From an uncultured Xanthobacter sp. (GTDB taxonomy: Bacteria > Pseudomonadota > Alphaproteobacteria > Rhizobiales > Xanthobacteraceae), in assembly GCA_937872325.1 (NCBI GenBank), contig CALMSN010000183.1:1-59596 (forward strand): 59,596 nucleotides of DNA, read 5' to 3'. Position 1 is the stretch's first letter. Each line of letters begins with the position of its first letter. Position numbers and translations under genes: made by a program. This document shows positions 47,134 to 56,668 of the stretch, in pieces. The notes under the pieces are model-generated. The model was given only the letters and a program-made list of their open reading frames with translations, ran no database searches and was not told the DNA's origin.

Positions 47134-50100
47134 GTGCCGCGGATCCTCACCCTCCCGCCATCCGCCGCGTTCCTGCCGGAACTGGCGCGGGCGCTGCTCG
47201 ACGGCGCCCTGGTGCCCGGCTTCGCGCCGCGCGGGGATCCCATGGCGCTGGCCGGCGCCACCATCTTCCTGCCCACCCGGCGCGCCGGCCGGCTGTTCGC
47301 CGAGGCCCTGCTGGCCGAAGCCGGCGGTGACGCGCTTCTTCTGCCGCGGATCCTGCCCCTCGGCGATGTGGACGAGGATGCCCTCGCCTTCTCCGAGGAC
47401 GCCCCGACGCTGGCCGCGCCGCTGGCCGTCTCGCCGGTGCATCGCCGGCTGGTCCTCGCCCGGCTGGTGGGCGCCTGGCGCGACAGCCTGGCCGCCGGCG
47501 ACGGCCGGGCCGCGGTGGCCGCCGGGCCCGCCGCCACCTTCGCCCTCGCCGATGCCCTCGCCCGCCTGTTCGACGACCTCACCACCGCCGCCGTGCCGCC
47601 CGCGCGGCTCGATGCCCTGGGTCCCGAGGAGCATGACGACTATTTCCGCCTGAGCCTCGATTTCGTCCGCATCGCCCGCGCCGGCTTCGCCGACTATCTC
47701 GCCGCCGCCGGCTGCGTGGAGCCGGCGGTGCGGCGCGATGCGCTGGTGCTGGCGGAAGCCCGCCGCCTCGATGCGCTGGGACCGGACGCCGGGCCGGTGA
47801 TTGCCGCCGGCTCCACCGGCTCGCTGCCGGCCACCGCGCAATTGCTGAAGACGGTCTCCCGCCTGCCGCAGGGCGCGGTGGTGCTGCCGGGGCTCGATCT
47901 CCACCTCGAGGACGCCGCCTTCGCCCGCCTCGCCGATCCGGCGACCGGGGCACCGGATCATCCCCAATACGGCCTCGCCCGGCTGCTGCGCACCCTGGAG
48001 GCGACCCGCGCCGACGTGCGCCCCCTCGCCCCGCCGGCCCCGTTCGGCCGCGAAAGGCTGGCGAGCGAAGCCATGCGCGAGGCCGAGACCACCGATCTCT
48101 GGGCCAGCCTCGACATCCGCCTGCCCCCGGAGACCCGCGCCGCGGCGCTGGACGGCATCGCCGTGGTGGCGGCGGACGATCCGCGCGAGGAGGCTCTATG
48201 CGTCGCCGTCGCCCTGCGCGAGACGCTGGCGACGCCGGGCGCCACCGCCGCCCTCGTCACCCCCGACCGCGACCTCGCCCGCCGGGTGGCCGGGGAGATG
48301 GCGCGCTTTGGCCTCGTGGTGGACGATTCCGCCGGCACCGCGCTGGCCGAGACCGGCCCCGGCCGCCTCGCCCGCCACCTCGCCGATGCCGCCGCGCAGG
48401 GGCTCGCGCCGGTGGCGCTGTTCGCCCTCGTCAGCCATCCCGGCGCCGGCTTCGGCCTGGATCCGGCGGCCAAGGCCCGGGCCGTCGCGGCGCTGGAGCT
48501 CGCCGCCCTGCGTGGGCCGCGGCCGCGCCTCGGCATTGCCGGCCTTGCCGCCACCCTCGACGCCTTCGATGCGGACCGCTTCGGCCCCGCCGATCCCCGC
48601 AGCCGGCTCGACGGTGCCGCCATCGCCGCCGCCCGCGACCTCGTCGAGCGCATCGCCGCCACCCTCGGCCCCCTCCTGGCGCTGGATGCGGCCGGCGGGG
48701 CGGTGCCGCTGGCCGACCTCGTGGCCGCCCATCGCAGCGCCCTGGAGAGCGTCGCCGGCCCGCTCGATCCCGACGCCGAGGATCCCGCGGAAGCCGCGCT
48801 CGCCGCCGCCTTCGCCGAGGTCGCCGAAGTGGCGACCAGCGGCCCGGCCTTCACCCTCGCCGACTATGCCGAGATCCTCCCCTCCCTGCTCGGCGAGCGG
48901 ATCGTCCGCCCCCTCGCCGATCCCGGCGCCCGGGTGCGCATCCTCGGGCCGCTGGAGGCCCGCCTCGTCGGTGTGGACCGGATGGTGCTCGGCGCGCTGG
49001 CCGAGGGCACCTGGCCGCAGCAGCAGGAGACCGACCCCTGGCTCAGCCGGCCGATGCGCACGGAGCTGGGCCTCGACCTGCCGGAACGGCGCATCGGCCT
49101 GTCGGCGCATGACTTCGTGCAAGGCCTCGGCGCCCGCGAGGTGGTGCTGACCTATGCCGCCAAGGTGGGCGGCGCGCAGCAGGTGCGCTCGCGCTTCCTG
49201 CACCGGCTGGAGACCGTCGCCGGCCCCGCGCTCTGGGCGGAAGCGAAGGCGAAGGGCGAGCGGCTGCGCACCCTGGCGCGCGCCCTCGATGTGCGCCCGC
49301 CGGTGCCCCGCGCCACCCGCCCCGCCCCCGCCCCGCCGATGGCGCTGCGGCCGCGGCGGCTCTCGGTGAGCGACGTCGAGACCCTGCTGCGCGATCCCTA
49401 TTCCATCTATGCCCGCCACATCCTCGGGCTCGCCGTGCTCGACGGCCTGGACGAGGCCCCCGGCGCCGCCGAGCGCGGCACGGCCCTGCATGCCGCGGGG
49501 GGCGCCTTCCCCCGCGACTTTCCCGATGCGCTGCCCGAGGATGCCCGCGGCACGCTGCTGGCCTATGGCCGCGCCGCCTTCGCCCCGCTGGAGGCGTTCC
49601 CGGCCGAGCATGCGATCTGGTGGGCGCGCTTCAGCCGCGCCGCCGATTTCCTGGTCGCCTTCGAGCGGGCGCGGCGGCCGGAGCTGGCCGCCCTCGCCGC
49701 CGAGGTGCGCGGGCGGCTGGAACTCTCCATCGCCGGGGCGCCGTTCCATCTCGTCGCCCGTGCCGACCGCATCGAGGCCCGGTCCGACGGCCGCCTCGCC
49801 ATCCTCGACTTCAAGACCGGGACCGCCCCCACCCCGGCCCAGGCGGCCTCGCTGGCGCCGCAGCTCACATTGGAGGCCGCCATGGCGGCGCGCGGTGCCT
49901 TCGCCGACATCCCCGCCGCCGAGGTGGCCGACATCGCCTATGTGGAGCTGAAGGGCAGCGGCGAGGGCGGGGCGGAGAAGCCGGTCCGTCTGCGCAACCG
50001 CACCACCATGGACCTCGCCGAGACCGCGCTTTCCGGCCTCACCGGGCTGCTCACCGCGCTCGCCGATGAGGCCCAGGGCTACCGGGCGCTCGCCGCCCCG

Positions 50101-50181
50101 CAATGGCGCGGCCGCTTCGGCGACTACGACCATCTCGCCCGGGTCCGCGAATGGGCCCTGGGCGGAGAGGAGGCGGAATGA
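47134..50181 (+). CDS. addB: Double-strand break repair helicase-nuclease subunit AddB
   Basis: The 1015-residue alphaproteobacterial AddB starts with GTG 47134 after GGAG. It opens with the inactive helicase-like part (ATIFLPTRRAGRLFAEALLA). Conserved stretches include RILGPLEARLVGVDRMVLGA, LAEGTWPQQQETDPWLSRPM and RRLSVSDVETLLRDPYSIYA, then the RecB-family nuclease core LAILDFKTGT. It resects DNA ends and, with AddA, loads RecA. Upstream in-frame codons cross the repeat block and are not used. The stop overlaps addA by four bases. Confidence 0.92.
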   Translation: MPRILTLPPSAAFLPELARALLDGALVPGFAPRGDPMALAGATIFLPTRRAGRLFAEALLAEAGGDALLLPRILPLGDVDEDALAFSEDAPTLAAPLAVSPVHRRLVLARLVGAWRDSLAAGDGRAAVAAGPAATFALADALARLFDDLTTAAVPPARLDALGPEEHDDYFRLSLDFVRIARAGFADYLAAAGCVEPAVRRDALVLAEARRLDALGPDAGPVIAAGSTGSLPATAQLLKTVSRLPQGAVVLPGLDLHLEDAAFARLADPATGAPDHPQYGLARLLRTLEATRADVRPLAPPAPFGRERLASEAMREAETTDLWASLDIRLPPETRAAALDGIAVVAADDPREEALCVAVALRETLATPGATAALVTPDRDLARRVAGEMARFGLVVDDSAGTALAETGPGRLARHLADAAAQGLAPVALFALVSHPGAGFGLDPAAKARAVAALELAALRGPRPRLGIAGLAATLDAFDADRFGPADPRSRLDGAAIAAARDLVERIAATLGPLLALDAAGGAVPLADLVAAHRSALESVAGPLDPDAEDPAEAALAAAFAEVAEVATSGPAFTLADYAEILPSLLGERIVRPLADPGARVRILGPLEARLVGVDRMVLGALAEGTWPQQQETDPWLSRPMRTELGLDLPERRIGLSAHDFVQGLGAREVVLTYAAKVGGAQQVRSRFLHRLETVAGPALWAEAKAKGERLRTLARALDVRPPVPRATRPAPAPPMALRPRRLSVSDVETLLRDPYSIYARHILGLAVLDGLDEAPGAAERGTALHAAGGAFPRDFPDALPEDARGTLLAYGRAAFAPLEAFPAEHAIWWARFSRAADFLVAFERARRPELAALAAEVRGRLELSIAGAPFHLVARADRIEARSDGRLAILDFKTGTAPTPAQAASLAPQLTLEAAMAARGAFADIPAAEVADIAYVELKGSGEGGAEKPVRLRNRTTMDLAETALSGLTGLLTALADEAQGYRALAAPQWRGRFGDYDHLARVREWALGGEEAE

Positions 50182-53100
50182 GCCCGAAGCCGCCCGCCGA
50201 CCGGCCTGACGCCCCGCACCAACCCGCCTCCGATCCGCGCGCGGAGGCGACCCGCCGGCAGGGGCTGGCGTCGGATCCTGCCGTCTCGGCCTGGGTCTCG
50301 GCCAATGCCGGCTCGGGCAAGACCCATGTGCTGGCAAGGCGGGTGATCCGGCTGCTGCTGGCCGGCACCCCGCCCGCCCGCATCCTCTGCCTCACCTATA
50401 CCAAGGCCGCGGCCGCCAACATGGCGAACCGGGTGCTCGACATCCTCGCCGCCTGGGTCGGCCTCTCCGACGCCGACCTCGACGCCGCCCTTCTCGCCAC
50501 CGCCGGCACCCGGCCCACGCCGGAGCTGCGGGCGCGGGCGCGGCGGCTGTTCGCGGCGGCGCTGGAGACCCCCGGCGGGCTGAAAATCCAGACTATCCAC
50601 GCCTTCTGCGGCGGCCTGTTGCATCGCTTCCCGTTCGAGGCCGAGGTGGCAGCCGGCTTCTCCGAGCTGGACGATACTGGCCGCGCGGCTCTGTTCGCCC
50701 GCATCCGCGCCGCCTTGGTGGTGGAGGCGGCGGCCGATCCCGAAGCCCCGCTGGGCGCGGCGCTCGCCCGGCTGATGACCGAGATGTCCGACTTCGCCAT
50801 CGACCGGATGCTGGAAGCGGCGATCGGCGCACGGGCGCGCATCCTCGCCCTCGGCCCCTCGGCTGCGGCGCGGCGGGCGCAGGTGGCGGCCCGGCTCGAC
50901 ATCGATCCCGGTGCATCGAGCGCGCGGGTCGGCGCCGAGATACTGGAGAGCTGCTTCCTCCCCCGCACCGAATGGCCGGGCATCGCCGACGAGATCGCCC
51001 GCTCCGACAAGAAGACCGACCAGGACCGCGCCAACGCCCTGCGCGCCGCCTTCGCCGCCGGGACCGACGCCGAGGCGCTGGCCGCCTATCGCGACGTCTT
51101 CTTCAAGAAGGACCAGACGCCGCGCTCCGACAAGGACCTCGTCACCAAGGCCGTCGCCGAAGCGTTTCCCGACCTTCATGCCGGCCTGATCGCCGAGCGC
51201 GACCGCCTCGCCGCGCTCGACGATGAACTGCGGGCCGCGCTGGTCCTGGAGCGCACCGAGGCCGCCCTCATGTTGGGTGCCGAGCTGTGCCGGCGCTACG
51301 CCCGCGACAAGGCGGTGCGCGGCCTGCTCGATTTCGACGACCTCATCGCCCGCGCTGTCGCCCTGCTGGAGCGGGTGCCGGCCTCCTTCGTCCACTACAA
51401 GCTCGACCAGGGCATCGACCATGTGCTCGTGGACGAGGCGCAGGACACCAGCCCCGAGCAGTGGAAGGTGGTGCGCGGCCTCACCGACGACTTCTTCTCA
51501 GGCGCCGGCGCCCGGGCGGGAGTGACCCGCACCATCTTCGTGGTGGGCGACGAGAAGCAGTCCATCTTCTCCTTCCAGGGCGCCGATCCGCGGGCCTTCG
51601 GCGAGATGCGGGCGCTGTTCGCCGGCCGTGCCGGGGCCGAGGGCTTCCGGCGGGTGGAACTGCCCCATTCCTTCCGCTCCGCCCCAGGCGTCCTGGAGGC
51701 GGTGGACACCGTGTTCCGCCCGCCGGCCGCCCATGCCGGCCTGTCGCTGGATGCGGTCGCCCCCGCCCATGCCGCCATCCGCGCCGACGCTCCGGCCCTG
51801 GTGGAGATCTGGCCCACCGTCACCCCCGAGCCGCGCGATCCGGTGGACGACTGGCGCCGGCCCCTCGACGCGGTGCCGGCGGACGATCCGGCCAATGGCC
51901 TTGCCCGGCGCATCGCCGGCTTCATCCGGGCCGGGATCGAGGCCGGCCTTGCCATGCCGGCGCGCGGCGGACGGGCCATGCAGGCCGGCGACGTGCTGGT
52001 GCTGGTGCGGCGCCGCGGCAAGGTCTTCGAGGCCGTCATCCGCGCCCTCAAGGAGCTGAAGGACCCGCGCATCGCGGTGGCCGGCGCCGACCGGCTGGTG
52101 GTGACCGGGCACATCGCCGCCCTCGATCTGATGGCCCTGGGCGATGCCCTCGTCTCCCCCGACGACGATTTGGCCCTGGCCTGCGTGCTGAAGAGCCCGC
52201 TGTTCGGCTTCACCGACGACGATCTCATCGCCTTGTGCCCGAACCGCGGCGGCCGGCTGCTCTCGGCCCTTGCCGCCGCCCCCGGCCGCCCCGCCGCGGC
52301 GGCGGCGCGCCTCGCCCGCTGGCGGCGCGATGCTCTGGCGCTGCGGCCGTTCGACTTCTACGCCCGGATCCTCGGCCGCGACGGCGGCCGCGCCGCCATT
52401 CTCGCCCGGCTCGGCCCGGAGGCGGCGGACGTGCTGGACGAGTTCATGACCCTCGCCCGCACCTACGAGCAGACCGAGGCGGCGAGCCTTGCCGGCTTCC
52501 TCGCCGCGCTCCGCGCCGGCGCCGCCGAGACCCGCCGCGACATGGATTCCGGCCGCAACGAGGTGCGGGTGATGACCGTGCACGGCGCCAAGGGCCTGGA
52601 GGCGCCGGTGGTGATCCTCGCCGACACGGTGGATGTGCCCCGCCCGCGCACCGAGGGCGGCTTCGTCGGGCTCGGCACGGAGCCGGCGGTGCCGGTGCTG
52701 GCCCTGCGCCAGGGCGAGGATCCGCTGGCCCTCACCGCCGCCCGCGCCGAGGCGGCGACCCGCGAGATGGCGGAATACCGGCGCCTGCTCTACGTCGCCC
52801 TGACCCGGGCCGAGGATGCGCTCATCGTCTGCGGCGCCGAGCAGCGGCTGCCGGGCAAGGACAAGCCCCACGCCCGCGCCGAGGGCTGCTGGTACGACCT
52901 GGTGGGCGACGCGCTCGGCCCCGATCTTTCGCCCGCCCCGGCCCTCGGCTTCGCCGGCGAGGTGCTGCGCTGGGCCAAGGGTGCAGGTGTCGGTGCCGGC
53001 GCTGGCATCGGCGCGGCCATGGCGCAGGCCGCCTCGCCGGCAGAGGCCGCGACCGCCCTCGCGCCCCTGCCCCCGTCGGCCCCGCCGCCGCGACGCCTGC

Positions 53101-53723
53101 GTCCCTCGGCCGCCCACGGCGTCGCCTCGCAGGAGCGCGCCGGCCCCGCCGCCGGACCGGCCGAGTCGCTCTCGCCGCTGATGCGCGGCGATCTCGTCCA
53201 CCGCCTGCTGGCCGCCTTGCCGGAGGTGCCCGAGGCGGCGCGGGCGGGACTTGCCGGCCGCCTCCTCGCCTTCGCCGCCCCGGGGATCGGCGAGCCCGAG
53301 CGGGCGGGGGTGCTGGCGGAAGCCATGGGGGTTCTGGGTCATGCGCCGTGCGCAGAACTGTTCGGCGCCGGCAGCCGGGCTGAGGTGCCCGTCATCGGCC
53401 GGCTGGTGGCCGCCGACGGGAATCTCGTCGAGGTTTCCGGCCGGCTCGACCGGCTGATGGTGGCCGGCGATCGGGTGATCCTGATCGACTTCAAGACCGA
53501 CCGTGTGCCGCCCGAAACCCCGCAGGCCATTGCCGCCGGCTACGTGGACCAGCTCGCCCTCTATGGCGCGCTGCTGCGGCGGATCTATCCCCGCAAGCAG
53601 CTGGAGGCCCGGCTCGTCTTCACCCGCGGGCCCCGCGTCTTCACCCTCGAACCGCAGGTTCTGGAGGCGGCGCTGGCCCGCCTGCTGGCGTCCCCGGCTT
53701 CACCCCGGCGTGACGCGCCTTGA
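50178..53723 (+). CDS. addA: Double-strand break repair helicase-nuclease subunit AddA
   Basis: A 1181-residue UvrD/RecB-type helicase: Walker A SANAGSGKTHVLARRVIRLL, motif II HVLVDEAQDTSPEQW, motif III VVGDEKQSIFSFQGADPRAF, motif V VMTVHGAKGLEAPVVILAD and the end motif EYRRLLYVALTRAEDAL. The C-terminal nuclease core is VILIDFKTDRVPPETPQ. It drives 3' to 5' unwinding and cuts the 3' strand. ATG 50178 overlaps the addB stop. Both subunits keep nuclease motifs, as in AddAB and unlike RecBCD. Confidence 0.95.
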   Translation: MSPKPPADRPDAPHQPASDPRAEATRRQGLASDPAVSAWVSANAGSGKTHVLARRVIRLLLAGTPPARILCLTYTKAAAANMANRVLDILAAWVGLSDADLDAALLATAGTRPTPELRARARRLFAAALETPGGLKIQTIHAFCGGLLHRFPFEAEVAAGFSELDDTGRAALFARIRAALVVEAAADPEAPLGAALARLMTEMSDFAIDRMLEAAIGARARILALGPSAAARRAQVAARLDIDPGASSARVGAEILESCFLPRTEWPGIADEIARSDKKTDQDRANALRAAFAAGTDAEALAAYRDVFFKKDQTPRSDKDLVTKAVAEAFPDLHAGLIAERDRLAALDDELRAALVLERTEAALMLGAELCRRYARDKAVRGLLDFDDLIARAVALLERVPASFVHYKLDQGIDHVLVDEAQDTSPEQWKVVRGLTDDFFSGAGARAGVTRTIFVVGDEKQSIFSFQGADPRAFGEMRALFAGRAGAEGFRRVELPHSFRSAPGVLEAVDTVFRPPAAHAGLSLDAVAPAHAAIRADAPALVEIWPTVTPEPRDPVDDWRRPLDAVPADDPANGLARRIAGFIRAGIEAGLAMPARGGRAMQAGDVLVLVRRRGKVFEAVIRALKELKDPRIAVAGADRLVVTGHIAALDLMALGDALVSPDDDLALACVLKSPLFGFTDDDLIALCPNRGGRLLSALAAAPGRPAAAAARLARWRRDALALRPFDFYARILGRDGGRAAILARLGPEAADVLDEFMTLARTYEQTEAASLAGFLAALRAGAAETRRDMDSGRNEVRVMTVHGAKGLEAPVVILADTVDVPRPRTEGGFVGLGTEPAVPVLALRQGEDPLALTAARAEAATREMAEYRRLLYVALTRAEDALIVCGAEQRLPGKDKPHARAEGCWYDLVGDALGPDLSPAPALGFAGEVLRWAKGAGVGAGAGIGAAMAQAASPAEAATALAPLPPSAPPPRRLRPSAAHGVASQERAGPAAGPAESLSPLMRGDLVHRLLAALPEVPEAARAGLAGRLLAFAAPGIGEPERAGVLAEAMGVLGHAPCAELFGAGSRAEVPVIGRLVAADGNLVEVSGRLDRLMVAGDRVILIDFKTDRVPPETPQAIAAGYVDQLALYGALLRRIYPRKQLEARLVFTRGPRVFTLEPQVLEAALARLLASPASPRRDAP

Positions 53724-53798
53724 CGGGAGGGGGAGGGGCTTCCTACCTTCCAAATCCAGATTCAGTGGTTTCCCACAGTTTGCCCCACGAGGTATGCC

Positions 53799-54119
53799 AT
53801 GGCGGTCGATAAGGTGTCCGATCAGAATTTCGAGGAGGACGTGATCAAGTCCTCCGCCCCGGTGATCGTCGATTTCTGGGCGGAATGGTGCGGCCCCTGC
53901 CGGATGGTCGGCCCGATCCTCGACGAGGTCTCCGGCGAGATGGGCGACAAGGTGCGCATCGTGAAGCTGAACGTGGATGAGAATCCGCAGACGGCCTCGA
54001 AGTACGGCATCATGTCGATCCCGACCCTGCTGCTCTTCAAGGACGGCAAGATCGCGTCCCGCCAGGTGGGCGCCGCCCCCAAGGCGAAGCTGGTGCAGTG
54101 GATCAACGGCGCCATCTGA
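53799..54119 (+). CDS. trxA: Thioredoxin 1
   Basis: The 106-residue product has the redox site FWAEWCGPCRMVGPILDEVS with C31 and C34, and the cis-Pro segment IMSIPTLLLFKDGK. It reduces protein disulfides in the cytoplasm. It lies 75 bp after addA and is followed by a strong terminator, so it is the last gene of the divL-addA run, perhaps with its own promoter. Confidence 0.97.
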   Translation: MAVDKVSDQNFEEDVIKSSAPVIVDFWAEWCGPCRMVGPILDEVSGEMGDKVRIVKLNVDENPQTASKYGIMSIPTLLLFKDGKIASRQVGAAPKAKLVQWINGAI

Positions 54120-54166
54120 CGGTCCGGCGGCCACCGCCGCCCAGCGCCGGTATTTTCTGAAGAAAG

Positions 54167-54207
54167 AAGCGGCCGGGGCCATCAGGCCCCGGCCGCTTTT
54201 CTTTTCG
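54167..54207 (+). terminator. Rho-independent terminator after trxA
   Basis: AAGCGGCCGGGGCC (54167-54180) and GGCCCCGGCCGCTT (54185-54198) form a perfect 14-bp stem with loop ATCA, followed by TTCTTTTC. It ends the long operon. Confidence 0.93.
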
Positions 54208-54893
54208 CTCACGTGTCGCGGGGTCTGTGACGCTTGGCCGGCGCTGCAAGTCGACTAGGCGCGATGCGGCAATGCCTCGCGGCCGAGGCGGCGGGTCACC
54301 GATCCGGCGTTTTCATGCGGCCCGGTGCAGCGTTTCGCGGCGGTCGTTCTTGAAGCGGTCGGGATACGGGGGGTCGGGTTGATCGGTACCATCCGGGCCG
54401 GGGCAAGGCTGAGAAGGCCGGATCACAGATCCGCTGTTTGATCACCCCGGCGCGGGGTCTCTGAGCCATCGCGCTTGAAGCGATCGGCATGCTGGGGATT
54501 GGGCAGATCGGCGCGATCATGTTGGACAGCGCGGACGGTATCTTATGGGCCGGGGCACGGCCCCATCGCATTGCTCGGATCCGACCGGCAGATCCAGGGC
54601 CGGATGCAGTCGATGATTTGGCGCGATCTCGCTGAAACGGTGCTCGCTTGGGCTCCGGAGGCTGCGCCGATGCATCGACCCATCATCCCTTCCCTCGCTT
54701 GGGTGCGGGGAAAGGCGCCGGCTCCATGAGGCATCGCGCTTGATTCACGCAATGCCGGTTCGAAAAAACACCTCGCGGCCCGATGCACGCAAACCCGCAC
54801 CGGGCATCGCTTCTTCTGGCAAATGAAGCCGCCACGCGGCTCCATCTGGTCGGCTCGCTCTCGATCAGACTGATCCGCAGAGGAGACCGGGCG
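54208..54893. repeat. Intergenic stretch with two diverged direct repeats, no supported gene
   Basis: CTTGAAGCGGTCGGGATAC (about 54349) and CTTGAAGCGATCGGCATGC (about 54473) begin two related segments of about 60 bp. Each continues GGG-TCGGG or GGGATTGGG, then GATCGG. A related GGCCGGGGCA motif occurs near 54396 and 54549. Frames crossing the stretch lack family sequence. It contains the 3' flank of the DUF4167 gene. Confidence 0.45.
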
Positions 54894-55889
54894 TCACTCG
54901 AACAGGTCGGCGCTCTGCTCGCCCACCGCTTCCGGAGCGCCCTCGCCGGCCGCCTCGCCCTCGGCTCGATCGGCCCGGCTGCGGAAACGGCGACGGCGGC
55001 GGCCCAGCCGCGGATCGGCGGCGGCGTCGGCATCGACCACCGCTTCCGGCTCGCGCTCCACCCGCGGCTGCTCCTTGGCCGGAGCACCGGTGATGAAGGA
55101 CGGCAGGGCGATGTCCGGCTGCTCCTCATCCACCCGCGCGGTGCGGGCCGGACGGGGGGGCGCCTCGCGCGGCGCCTCTGCATCCTCGCGCGGCGGGCGG
55201 GCACGGGGGGCGTAGCCGCCCTCCCCGGCATCGTCGCCACGGTTGCGGCTGCGATACTCACGGGGCTCCCGCGGTTCGCGGGGCTCGCGGGCCTCACGCG
55301 GCTGGAAGCTCTCGCGCGGCTGCCCGTCCTGGGCGTCCTCGTCGCGGTTGCGGCGGAAGCTGGTGCGGTCGCGGCCGCGGCCTTCCCGCGCCGGCTGCCC
55401 CTCGCGCGGCCCACCGTCCCGCGAGCCCTGCCCGTCCCGGGAGCCTTGCCCGGCCCGCGAGCCTTGCCCGTCGCGGGAGCCCTGCCCCTCGCGAGAGCCC
55501 TGGCCCTCGCGGGGCTGGATCTCGCGCGGCGTGTACGAGTCGAAGCGGTTGAAGCCGGGCTGGGGCGCATCGAGGGCGGAGACGTCGTCCATCTCCTCGT
55601 CGTCCATCTCGTCCTCACGCCCATAGCCGGCCTGCGGGGCGAACTGGCCCTGCACGGCAGCGATGATCCTGAGGTAATGCTCGGCGTGCTGGAGGTAATT
55701 CTCGGCCGCCACCGGATCGCCGGAAGACTGGGCGTCGCGGGCGAGCTGCTGATACTTTTCAGCGATATGATGCGCGGTGCCGCGAACCTTCACGTCGGGT
55801 CCGTTGGACTCGTAGACGCGCGTCAGGGGATTCGAGCTGCGGCGGTTGTTGTTCCGGCCGCGCAAACGCTTCTGCTGACCATTTCTCAT
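54894..55889 (-). CDS. DUF4167 protein with long charged, repetitive tail
   Basis: A 331-residue alphaproteobacterial protein. Residues 1 to about 85 are the DUF4167 domain (RNGQQKRLRGRNNNRRSSNP, LTRVYESNGPDVKVRGTAHH, YLQHAEHYLRIIAAVQGQFA). The rest is Arg/Glu/Gly/Pro-rich and probably disordered, with five tandem GQGSR-type pentapeptides near residues 128-152 and PREPREP runs. The basic N-terminus suggests nucleic-acid binding, but the function is unknown. It lies downstream of prfA and prmC, as in many alphaproteobacteria, about 780 bp after prmC. Confidence 0.88.
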   Translation of the reverse strand: MRNGQQKRLRGRNNNRRSSNPLTRVYESNGPDVKVRGTAHHIAEKYQQLARDAQSSGDPVAAENYLQHAEHYLRIIAAVQGQFAPQAGYGREDEMDDEEMDDVSALDAPQPGFNRFDSYTPREIQPREGQGSREGQGSRDGQGSRAGQGSRDGQGSRDGGPREGQPAREGRGRDRTSFRRNRDEDAQDGQPRESFQPREAREPREPREPREYRSRNRGDDAGEGGYAPRARPPREDAEAPREAPPRPARTARVDEEQPDIALPSFITGAPAKEQPRVEREPEAVVDADAAADPRLGRRRRRFRSRADRAEGEAAGEGAPEAVGEQSADLFE

Positions 55890-56668
55890 CTGGATCGTTC
55901 TCTACCCGCTCGGCGTCTCACCCGCCGTCTGCGCCTGCATGGCGCCGCCCACGCGGTGCGTAAAACGCAACCATCGAGGCCGGCCCCGGACAGGCCGGGG
56001 GACGGCGGGCGGCGACTTCAAGGCCCGCAACGCTCCGCGATGGCGGAACCCTGGGGCATGGACCATCCGCATCGCATCGCGACCCGGCCGGCCAACATCC
56101 GGAACCCTCGACGTTCAGGGCAGCAGCCGCGCCGCTCGCCCCCGCCGGAAATTCTGCGTCCCGCAAACCCTGCGTCGGCTTCCGCGAGGACGGACAGCGC
56201 AGCCGATACGGGACCGCACCGCATGCCAGACGGATTGCGAAAATCCCTCTGCAGACCTCAGATCGCCGCCCAATCCGGCGACCGCGCGATGCCTTCGGTG
56301 CGGAAACCGGCGTACAGCGACGCCACGTCCGACACCGCCGGCAGGTCAGTCACAACGTCTGGATCTCTGTCCGGTCATCGCGCCTCGTTCGGCACCTCTC
56401 GGCCCGGCTGCCTCGTCCTGACCCCACCATCGGGATCACGCGGCGGAGCATGCTCCAACCGGTGAGGCACCGATATTCGGTGATCGATCGCGCCGATGAA
56501 GGGAATTCCGGGCGCTGCAATAAACTGCGCGTCGCCGGACCTCGCCACTCGCATCTCCGGATCCCGACTTCGGGACCTGAAGGCCGGCTCAAGCCTGTAA
56601 AGGCATGTGCCTCGGTTCGATTCCTGCGAGGACACTACCCACTTCCGCTTTGGGTTCCAAGTGAATTT
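55890..56668. other. Intergenic stretch between prmC and the DUF4167 gene
   Basis: About 780 bp without a supported gene. Small open frames on both strands have no ribosome binding sites or motifs. The left end must carry the DUF4167 promoter. A short segment near 56610-56640 recalls a tRNA T-arm, but does not fold as a tRNA. Confidence 0.5.

Noticed and set aside
56610..56640. A GGTTCGATTCC segment that recalls a tRNA T-arm or an integration site.
   Set aside because: The flanking bases do not pair as a T stem, and no anticodon arm or acceptor stem is found around it.
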